The translations under genes were made by a program, and so were the position numbers. From Treponema sp. UBA3649 (lineage in GTDB: Bacteria > Spirochaetota > Spirochaetia > Treponematales > Treponemataceae): a stretch of DNA of 21,259 nucleotides. The stretch lies in the NCBI GenBank assembly GCA_002373325.1, contig DFKI01000095.1:1-21259 (forward strand), read 5' to 3'. The notes under the pieces are model-generated. The model was given only the letters and a program-made list of their open reading frames with translations, ran no database searches and was not told where the DNA came from. The number at the start of each line of letters is the position of its first letter. The stretch's first letter is position 1. This document shows, one piece after another, positions 1 through 4,998 of this stretch.

Positions 1-1
1 A

Positions 2-634
2 ATCGATGAGTTCGCGGACCTGATGGCAACTACAGGAAAACAGCTCGAGGGTGTTGTGGCAAGACTTGCTGCAATGAGCCGTGCGGTCGGAATCCACCTT
101 GTGCTCGCGACCCAGAGACCTTCCGTGGACGTAATCACGGGACTCATCAAGGCAAACATCCCGTCAAGAATCGCGTTCATGGTGGCAAGCAAAATGGACA
201 GCCGGATTATCCTTGACTATCTTGGAGCGGAGAAACTTTTGGGAAAAGGAGACATGCTCTATGCGTCAGCGACAGACCCCTTCCCCACCCGCATCCAGGG
301 AACCTTCGTGAGCGATCAGGAAGTTGAGAATGTGGTTGAGGCGGTAAAAGCATGGGGAGAGCCCGAGTACATCGACGACGAGATTTTTGTGGATGACGAC
401 GACGAGGACGGAGATGATTCCATGTCGCTTTTCAATCCTGACGGGGACGATCCTCTTTACGAAAAGGCACTGGACATAGTTGTGCAGGCGGGAAAGGCAT
501 CGGCATCCTACATTCAGCGGCGGCTCAAAATCGGGTACAACCGGGCGGCACGCCTTGTGGAGGAAATGGAAGAGCGCGGTATCGTAGGACCTGCGAACGG
601 AAGCAAACCCAGGGAACTCATTCACATCCCGTAA
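2..634 (+). CDS. ftsK: FtsK/SpoIIIE DNA translocase, C-terminal part (5' end outside window)
   Basis: The reading frame is open from the first bases, so the gene starts upstream. It begins inside the Walker B motif of the RecA-like motor (IDEFADLM) and continues through conserved FtsK blocks (GIHLVLATQRPSVDVITG, IPSRIAFMVASKMDSR, GKGDMLY). A very acidic linker (about nt 380-445, DDDDEDGDD) separates the motor from a C-terminal winged-helix gamma domain (about nt 446-631, SASYIQRRLKIGYNRAARLV). In this family the motor pumps double-stranded DNA at the division septum to clear the chromosome terminus, and gamma reads polar DNA guide sequences and contacts XerD. The N-terminal membrane domain is not in the window. 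The stop lies 15 nt before the next gene, so the two may be co-transcribed. Identity is very secure. Confidence 0.97.
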   Translation: MDEFADLMATTGKQLEGVVARLAAMSRAVGIHLVLATQRPSVDVITGLIKANIPSRIAFMVASKMDSRIILDYLGAEKLLGKGDMLYASATDPFPTRIQGTFVSDQEVENVVEAVKAWGEPEYIDDEIFVDDDDEDGDDSMSLFNPDGDDPLYEKALDIVVQAGKASASYIQRRLKIGYNRAARLVEEMEERGIVGPANGSKPRELIHIP

Positions 635-649
635 TCATAAGGAGGATTT

Positions 650-1780
650 ATGAAAAAGAAATTTTTGCTCCTTGTCGCACCCCTCCTGCTGATTTTTGCA
701 TGCTGCCATACACAGAGGGATAAAAAAAGCGACGAGTACGTTGAGGAAAAAATCATCCCGGAAAAAACGGACGTGCAGGAGATTGAGAAAGTCCTTGAGG
801 AAAGAATTGAAATCGATGACCAAACGGAAGATTCAAAATCAGGCGAAATCGAGTCCGCGACCGAAATCAGTGAAACGGAATCTGCAGAGCCAAAAAACAG
901 ATACAAGGAAGTCTGGGGATATGTGATGACTGACCGTGAGCACTTTTTCAGTCCCCAGCTGCCCGTCACAGACCTCTGCTATTTTGCGGCGGACATAAGC
1001 AGTTATGCGGAAATAACAACCATCCCAAATCCAAAAAGATTCGCCGACTTCAACGGAAGGATTCATCTGGTGGTCTTTTGCGGAGGAATGGCCCTCACAC
1101 ATTTTTCCATGGAACCCGGGAGCGAGGCAAGAAAGAGACTGATGGAAACCATGGAGGCCGCATCAAAAAAATACGACGGCATACAGATTGATTTTGAGAA
1201 CGTTGGAGCAAGAGACGCAGGCATTTTCCAGAACTTTCTTATTGAGCTAAGAAAACGAATCGGACCTGAAAAAATGCTCTCCGTGGCTCTTCCGGCAAGG
1301 ACCAGAAAACTCAAGGGTGAAATCTATGACTACGAGAAAATCGCGCCGCTGGTTGACAGAATCATCATCATGGCTTATGACGAGCATTGGTCAGGGGGAA
1401 AAGCAGGTCCTGTCGCAAGCATGGGTTGGTGCGGCAATGTGGCTGACTACTGCAAGCAAAAGATTCCGAATGAAAAACTTGTCATGGGACTTCCCTTTTA
1501 CGGACGGGCATGGGAAAACGAAGGATTCGACAGCTCATGGATTTACAAGAGCATAGAAAGAATCAAGGAAGAGAACGGCGTCACTGAAATCAAGAGGGTG
1601 GACTCCGTTCCCTACTTTGAGTTCGACAAGGAAATCCACGTTACGGCCTACTACGACGACGCGCAATCCCTTTCTGCCAGATGCAGTCTCTACAGCGAAA
1701 AGGGAATTGAAAAAGTCGCTTTCTGGAGAATCGGTCAGGAAGACACGAGTTTCTGGAAAGAGATAGGCCTGAAAAACTAA
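650..1780 (+). CDS. GH18-family glycoside hydrolase lipoprotein (YaaH/SleL-like)
   Basis: 376 residues. GGAGGA sits just ahead of the ATG and fixes the start. The N-terminus is a lipoprotein signal peptide (KKK, hydrophobic core, lipobox IFAC with Cys18), so the mature protein should be membrane-anchored. Residues 24-82 are a Glu/Lys/Asp-rich linker, followed by a GH18 TIM barrel. The catalytic motif is DGIQIDFE (176-183), with Glu183 as the expected acid. MAYDEHWSGG (241-250) and LVMGLPFYGRAWE are further GH18 signatures. The second Asp of the classical DxxDxDxE is Gln179 here; related spore-cortex and cell-wall GH18 enzymes also vary at that position, so activity remains plausible. The likely substrate is an N-acetylglucosamine polymer such as peptidoglycan, which is inferred from the subfamily. 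The gene follows ftsK by 15 nt, suggesting a link to the envelope or division. Its stop codon lies inside a 13-bp sequence that recurs at 7990-8002. Confidence 0.88.
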   Translation: MKKKFLLLVAPLLLIFACCHTQRDKKSDEYVEEKIIPEKTDVQEIEKVLEERIEIDDQTEDSKSGEIESATEISETESAEPKNRYKEVWGYVMTDREHFFSPQLPVTDLCYFAADISSYAEITTIPNPKRFADFNGRIHLVVFCGGMALTHFSMEPGSEARKRLMETMEAASKKYDGIQIDFENVGARDAGIFQNFLIELRKRIGPEKMLSVALPARTRKLKGEIYDYEKIAPLVDRIIIMAYDEHWSGGKAGPVASMGWCGNVADYCKQKIPNEKLVMGLPFYGRAWENEGFDSSWIYKSIERIKEENGVTEIKRVDSVPYFEFDKEIHVTAYYDDAQSLSARCSLYSEKGIEKVAFWRIGQEDTSFWKEIGLKN

Positions 1781-1803
1781 AGGGAACCTCTAAATCCGAC
1801 GAG

Positions 1804-1902
1804 TCACCCCATGAGGGACGAGCCGCAGTTCGGGCACATGGACTTCATCTCAGAGTCGATGAACGCATGGCACTTCATGCAATAATAGTTGGAGCCGCAC
1901 AT
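1804..1902 (-). CDS. Possible zinc-ribbon microprotein (32 aa), or remnant
   Basis: A short minus-strand frame runs from ATG (1900-1902) to TGA (1804-1806). It encodes 32 residues with two CxxC knuckles: YYCMKCH (Cys8, Cys11) and MCPNCG (Cys23, Cys26), spacing C-x2-C-x11-C-x2-C. This is the layout of a rubredoxin-like zinc ribbon, and such a pattern is unlikely by chance in 32 codons. There is no clear ribosome binding site, and an in-frame stop lies four codons before the ATG. A palindromic repeat element starts only about 10 nt upstream, so it may have displaced the leader or cut off a longer N-terminal part. It sits downstream of the WYL regulator on the same strand. It could be a genuine microprotein or a decayed fragment. 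Confidence 0.38.
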   Translation of the reverse strand: MCGSNYYCMKCHAFIDSEMKSMCPNCGSSLMG

Positions 1903-1911
1903 TCTCAAATG

Positions 1912-1979
1912 TCATTCCCGCGCTCCGACGCGGGAATCCCTTTTGCAGGAGAGATTGCCGGATCAAGTCCGGCGATGAC
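1912..1979 (+). repeat. Composite two-hairpin repeat element, copy 1
   Basis: Two perfect or near-perfect hairpins lie in series. Arms 1914-1922 and 1929-1937 (ATTCCCGCG/CGCGGGAAT) enclose a 6-nt loop. Arms 1954-1962 and 1968-1976 (ATTGCCGGA/TCCGGCGAT) enclose the loop TCAAG. The whole element begins TCATT and ends with its inverse form (ATGAC), so its ends are inverted repeats, as in small MITE or REP-type elements. It occupies the gap between two converging genes and could also act as a bidirectional transcription barrier, although the only T-run (CCCTTTT after hairpin 1) is short. Related copies are at 4080-4162 and 4905-4988. Confidence 0.75.
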
Positions 1980-2018
1980 ATAAGACCTATCTGGCAATGA
2001 CATAAGACCTATCCGGCA
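1975..2018. repeat. Tandem duplication of a 22-bp unit
   Basis: The unit ATGACATAAGACCTATCYGGCA occurs twice head to tail (1975-1996 and 1997-2018) with one difference (T/C). It starts inside the right end of the adjacent two-hairpin element, so a piece of the element end and its flank was duplicated, probably by slippage. No coding or regulatory role is visible. Confidence 0.8.
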
Positions 2019-2095
2019 AGGAAAAATTCCCGGGAAATTTACAATAAATGTGAATCTCGACATTCGGGCTAGTAGTTTTTAGAGTTTGCCGCAAG

Positions 2096-3073
2096 CTAAT
2101 TCGAAAGAATCCGTTTTGCCTCCGCCTTGATTTCATCCGCAAGTTCCTTGGGTTTAAGGACTTTGACATGGGAGCCGAATCCGAGAACCCACGAAAGAAC
2201 CATCTGCCTCTGGTTGCTCCTGAAACGCAAAATCACGCTTCCGTCCTCGTTCTTCTCCACAGTCTGATTTTCATGCCACTCACGCTCGCTGATATAAATC
2301 TCAAGCTCAGAATCAAAACGCAGCTCATATTCCACGGGCGGCTCAGGATTGTTCCAGATTCCGAAAGACATGTCAATCCGTTTCTCAAGATCAAAATCCC
2401 CATGGATTTCAAACCGCTCTCCGGCAAAAGAAATCTCCCTGATTCTCGGAAGCGCGAACACACGGAAATCCTCAGAACCATGGTCGAATCCAATCACGTA
2501 CCAGTTTCCCTTCTGGCACAGAACCCGGTAAGCGTCAAAAGTCCTCTGCTTAAAATTCTTGGAGGCGCCGCTTTTGTACAGGAACCTGACTGTCTCCCTG
2601 TTTTTTACCGCACGGAAGATTGAGTGAAAAACTTCCCCGTCGATTTTTGGAAGCGGATCACGGATAAAATAAACGTCGCTGTTCAAAAATGATGTGTCCA
2701 CTTGAACGGTATCGGGAAGAAGCTCGCAGATTTTTTCCATGATATTTCTGAAAGATTTCTCAAGCGGAGTATTCTTGTACTGCTCCAGTAACGGCATGAT
2801 TGTGGAGACCGTAAAAAGATCTCCCTCCGTCAAAAGGACGCTCTGAATCATAAAGGTGGGGTCGCTGTAAAAATATCCCTCGCGCGCACGGTCGAACTCA
2901 AGAGGGGCATCGTATCTGTCGCGAAGGAATTCAATGTCACGCAAAACAGTCCTCCGTGAGACACCGTACTCTCTCATTATCCTTTCGATTGAGGGATAGC
3001 ATCCGGACCGAATCAAACTGTCGAGCTGAATCATCCGGTGCATTTTGAATTTGTCTTCTCTTTTTTTCGCCAT
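2096..3073 (-). CDS. HTH/WYL-domain transcriptional regulator
   Basis: 325 residues, usual for the family. Residues 1-65 form a DeoR-like winged helix-turn-helix (IERIMREYGVSRRTVLRDIEFL). Residues about 145-215 are the WYL domain, with the signature turn around WYVIGFD (191-197) and the basic DAYRV segment just before it. Residues about 235-325 are the WCX-type C-terminal extension, ending KELADEIKAEAKRILSN. WYL proteins bind DNA and sense nucleic-acid-like or nucleotide ligands; many respond to DNA damage or regulate defence genes. The start codon lies 8 nt after the thyX stop with no strong ribosome binding site close by, so translation is probably coupled to thyX. The shared transcript makes it a candidate regulator of thyX through the repeat array at 3937-4002, which is inference. 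No defence genes are nearby. Confidence 0.92.
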   Translation of the reverse strand: MAKKREDKFKMHRMIQLDSLIRSGCYPSIERIMREYGVSRRTVLRDIEFLRDRYDAPLEFDRAREGYFYSDPTFMIQSVLLTEGDLFTVSTIMPLLEQYKNTPLEKSFRNIMEKICELLPDTVQVDTSFLNSDVYFIRDPLPKIDGEVFHSIFRAVKNRETVRFLYKSGASKNFKQRTFDAYRVLCQKGNWYVIGFDHGSEDFRVFALPRIREISFAGERFEIHGDFDLEKRIDMSFGIWNNPEPPVEYELRFDSELEIYISEREWHENQTVEKNEDGSVILRFRSNQRQMVLSWVLGFGSHVKVLKPKELADEIKAEAKRILSN

Positions 3074-3081
3074 GTTGATTT

Positions 3082-3918
3082 TTAAAGCTGCACTCCGCTC
3101 CTGATTTTTTCCTTGAATCTCTCAAGTTTCTTTCCCTCAAGGGGATTCTCTTTTCCGTCAAGGACCAGACGAAGCGCATCCATCTCCTCGCCCGTAAAAG
3201 CGACGGATTTTTCCATGTCGTTCTCAAAGGATGATGTGGCCATGGGACAGACTTTCCGTACCATCTCCAGAATCACCTTGGCATACTCGCGGATTTCATA
3301 CTGTGCGTGTGAGTCAAGACGCAGCTTCAAAAAATGGAAGAGATTGTGCAAGTCCATCTGCCAGTAAAACTCGGTGTAGAGAGAGAGCGGCAGGTTGATT
3401 CTCGCAATCTCACGTGCAAGCCCCTTGTCGAGCATTTTTGAGTATGCCTCGTAGGAAAGTTTTTGTCCCGCCTCAAACGCGCACCTGAACTCCTCGGCCT
3501 CATCCTGCGGCAGCGGCTCCGAACAGCGTCCCTGCTTGTTGTCGGTTGACTGCTTTGCGATGCAGGAATCCTCGGGCACATAGAACTCATCCCTCATCAC
3601 AGAGTAACGGCCTGAGACCTCGTTCATGCGTCCCATGCGGTGCCTTACCCACTGACGCGCCACAAAAATCGGCATCTTCACGTGAAAGGTAAAGACCACC
3701 TGCTCGAAAGGAGACGTGTGCTGATGTCTCAGCAAATAATCAATCAGAGCGCCGTCCTGACTTACTGATTTTGTCCCGTCACCATAGGACACCCTCGCCG
3801 ACTGCACGATTCTCTGATCGCTTCCGTAATAATCCACCAGGCGGACAAACCCCTTGTCCAAAACCTTAAATTCCTTGTCCAGAATCTCTTCCGCTTCCGG
3901 CACGATGCAATGAGCCAT
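3082..3918 (-). CDS. thyX: Flavin-dependent thymidylate synthase ThyX
   Basis: 278 residues from the ATG at 3916-3918. ThyX makes dTMP from dUMP using methylene-tetrahydrofolate, FAD and NADPH. The diagnostic RHRX7S motif is present as RHRMGRMNEVS (92-102), followed by GRY. Upstream blocks (LLRHQHTSPFEQ) and downstream blocks (NLPLSLYTEFYWQMDLHNLF, then LRLDSHAQYEIREYA) match the FAD- and dUMP-binding regions. The frame can be extended 5 codons to a TTG at 3933, but AAGAGG at 3925-3930 lies 6 nt before the ATG and inside that extension, so the ATG is preferred. It is the first gene of a two-gene operon with the WYL regulator. The cell probably depends on it for thymidylate if no thyA exists elsewhere, which the window cannot show. 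Confidence 0.96.
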   Translation of the reverse strand: MAHCIVPEAEEILDKEFKVLDKGFVRLVDYYGSDQRIVQSARVSYGDGTKSVSQDGALIDYLLRHQHTSPFEQVVFTFHVKMPIFVARQWVRHRMGRMNEVSGRYSVMRDEFYVPEDSCIAKQSTDNKQGRCSEPLPQDEAEEFRCAFEAGQKLSYEAYSKMLDKGLAREIARINLPLSLYTEFYWQMDLHNLFHFLKLRLDSHAQYEIREYAKVILEMVRKVCPMATSSFENDMEKSVAFTGEEMDALRLVLDGKENPLEGKKLERFKEKIRSGVQL

Positions 3919-3924
3919 AAAAAA

Positions 3925-3930
3925 CCTCTT
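3925..3930 (-). promoter_or_regulatory. Ribosome binding site that decides the thyX start
   Basis: AAGAGG on the minus strand lies 6 nt ahead of the ATG at 3916-3918. No comparable site precedes the in-frame TTG at 3931-3933, so the shorter start is supported. The surrounding GATTGAAGAGG resembles a degenerate copy of the upstream ACTTTGAAGT units, as if the array had grown out of this sequence. Confidence 0.7.
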
Positions 3931-3936
3931 CAATCT

Positions 3937-4002
3937 ACTTCAAAGTCACTTCAAAGTCTACTTCAAAGTCACTTCAAAGTCAACATTGAAGTACTTCAAA
4001 GT
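3937..4002. repeat. Phased iteron array upstream of thyX (six 10-bp units)
   Basis: ACTTCAAAGT occurs exactly at 3937-3946, 3948-3957, 3960-3969, 3971-3980 and 3993-4002. A diverged unit (ACATTGAAGT) occupies 3983-3992. Start-to-start steps are 11, 12, 11, 12 and 10 bp, close to one helical turn. Each unit is itself a near palindrome (ACTT-NN-AAGT), and TTGAAGT/ACTTCAA at 3986-3999 is a perfect 14-bp palindrome. This looks like an operator array read from one face of the DNA, or a slippage-prone leader. It overlaps the candidate promoter. It is not a CRISPR: the units are too short and the gaps are 0-2 bp. Confidence 0.88.
3955..3983 (-). promoter_or_regulatory. Candidate thyX promoter inside the repeat array
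   Basis: On the minus strand TTGACT (3978-3983) and TAGACT (3955-3960) are separated by 17 nt, a good fit to a sigma70-type promoter. Transcription would start near 3947 and give a short leader. Both hexamers are made of repeat-unit sequence (each contains GACT), so the array-derived sequence itself may supply the promoter, and the fit could partly be an accident of repetition. Confidence 0.4.
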
Positions 4003-4050
4003 AAAAAAAAGGAGTCCAGCATCCCCCGGCATTTGTCGGACGGAATCGGC

Positions 4051-4095
4051 TTTTGTCATTGTCGGACTTGGTTGATTTTGTCATTGTCGGACTTG
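4051..4095. repeat. Direct repeat of 20 bp at 25-bp period
   Basis: TTTTGTCATTGTCGGACTTG occurs at 4051-4070 and again at 4076-4095 without a mismatch. The second copy is the left half of a full hairpin of the dispersed palindrome family (4083-4105); the first is only a half element. A further shorter relative (TTTGTCGGAC) is at 4032-4041. The arrangement suggests partial duplication of the hairpin element. The 4003-4182 stretch around it holds no gene. Confidence 0.8.
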
Positions 4096-4162
4096 ATCCG
4101 ACAATCTCTTGAAAATGAGATTCCCGCGGGCGTTCCTCAGCTACGCACAAGCACGGGAATGA
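4080..4162 (-). repeat. Composite two-hairpin repeat element, copy 2
   Basis: Read on the minus strand, this has the same order as the copy at 1912-1979: a first hairpin (ATTCCCG/CGGGAAT outer stem, 4117-4162), a short spacer containing CAAG, and a second hairpin (4083-4105, ATTGTCGGA/TCCGACAAT, 5-nt loop). The first hairpin carries a larger loop containing TTGTGCGTAGCTG. Its 46-bp segment matches 4905-4950 in inverted orientation at 43 of 46 positions. It begins TCATT and ends AATGAC. It lies just downstream of the DUF308 gene and may also act as a terminator or mRNA-end structure for it. Confidence 0.78.
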
Positions 4163-4182
4163 GTGAGGACTGTGTTTAGGGG

Positions 4183-4812
4183 TCAGTCGTCCGATGCGTC
4201 TATGTCAGCGTCCACCTCGGGGCTTACGTCCGGGGTAATGTCTATGTCGTCACCCACATCCTTCACGCTGTCAGGCTCTATGACTATGGGGCGTTTTCTC
4301 CACGCGTAAAGTCCGTAGATGAGACCGCAGACCGCAACGACAATTCCCATGATGCGCACGATGTTGGTCATGCCGATGAAGGCAATCACGAAGAGCAGGA
4401 TTGCAATCAGGATGGAGACTACGGCCTCAATGCGGTAGGGACGTGAGGGAACCTCAGCCATGTCAAGTTTGCTCACGACCACAATCAGCTCAAAAAGCGC
4501 GGAAAGGACAAGGAAGCATCCGATTATAATCAAAAGTATGTGCACAATCTTTTCGGCTGCGTTCCAGAAATTCATGGGAAGGAAAATCGCAACGCAACCA
4601 AGGGCAATGCTCAGAAGGCATCTTATGGAAAGCGAGCGACGGAAAAAACTGTCGTCAAGAAGTTTTCTCACGGTGAAAAAATCAGTGATGCCCTTTATGA
4701 CAGCCGCGGCACCGAGCAGAATCACGATGATTTTGATGCTGATGTCCGTGAAGACAGCCACCAACACGCCGAGTACAATTGAAAGAATGCTGAATACAAA
4801 ACCCGATGTCAT
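4183..4812 (-). CDS. DUF308/HdeD-family multi-pass membrane protein
   Basis: 209 residues starting at an ATG preceded by a strong GGAGG. About six transmembrane helices are visible: residues 4-21, 25-44, 62-80, 88-113, 128-147 and 151-170. Short loops hold the charged residues (KGITDFFTVRK, FRRSLSIR), and repeated small-residue helices with IxLGxxxxI patterns match the HdeD/DUF308 family. HdeD itself is tied to acid resistance in enterobacteria, but the family is broad and no specific role can be given here. Residues 171-209 are a cytoplasmic or periplasmic tail that turns from basic (WRKRP) to strongly acidic (DDIDITPDV, ending DADIDASDD). Repeat elements flank the gene on both sides in inverted orientation. 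Neighbours do not suggest an operon: gaps to both sides exceed 180 nt. Confidence 0.82.
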   Translation of the reverse strand: MTSGFVFSILSIVLGVLVAVFTDISIKIIVILLGAAAVIKGITDFFTVRKLLDDSFFRRSLSIRCLLSIALGCVAIFLPMNFWNAAEKIVHILLIIIGCFLVLSALFELIVVVSKLDMAEVPSRPYRIEAVVSILIAILLFVIAFIGMTNIVRIMGIVVAVCGLIYGLYAWRKRPIVIEPDSVKDVGDDIDITPDVSPEVDADIDASDD

Positions 4813-4840
4813 AAAACCTCCTGACCAATCACACCGTTAA

Positions 4841-4869
4841 GAGATTGCCGGATCAAGTCCGGCAATGAC
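4841..4869 (-). repeat. Single hairpin of the dispersed palindrome family
   Basis: Arms ATTGCCGGA (4844-4852) and TCCGGCAAT (4858-4866) are perfectly complementary around the loop TCAAG, bordered by GAG and GAC. It is nearly identical to the second hairpin of the element at 1912-1979. It lies 29-57 nt upstream of the DUF308 start and so could be in that gene's leader. Confidence 0.75.
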
Positions 4870-4904
4870 AATTGCCTGTAATCCCACTGCTTGACGCAAA
4901 CCTG

Positions 4905-4988
4905 TCATTCCCGCGCTTGTGCGTAGCTGCGGAACGCCCACGGGAATCTCTTTTTACAAGGGATTGCCGTGACAAGTACGGCAATGAC
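4905..4988 (+). repeat. Composite two-hairpin repeat element, copy 3
   Basis: The first hairpin segment is 4905-4950 (outer stem ATTCCCG/CGGGAAT). A T-rich spacer with CAAG follows, then the second hairpin 4963-4985 (ATTGCCGT/ACGGCAAT, 7-nt loop). It starts TCATT and ends AATGAC. Its 46-bp head is the inverted partner of 4117-4162. It lies 10 nt beyond the adenylate cyclase stop, so it may form the 3' end of that transcript. On the minus strand, hairpin 4963-4985 is met first, about 14 nt past the stop. Confidence 0.78.
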
Positions 4989-4998
4989 ACTTATTCTA

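Noticed and set aside
266..625. Minus-strand frame of 119 codons opposite ftsK
   Set aside because: The plus strand encodes unmistakable FtsK motor and gamma sequence; the antisense product has no recognisable features.
2023..2039. Palindrome around TTCCCGGGAA as a terminator
   Set aside because: It has no loop and no following T-run on either strand; a mismatch interrupts the arms.
3919..3933. TTG start giving a five-residue longer ThyX
   Set aside because: AAGAGG lies inside this extension at ideal distance from the ATG, and no ribosome binding site precedes the TTG.
3937..4002. CRISPR-like array
   Set aside because: Units are 10 bp with gaps of 0-2 bp; CRISPR repeats and spacers are each above 20 bp, and no cas gene is present.
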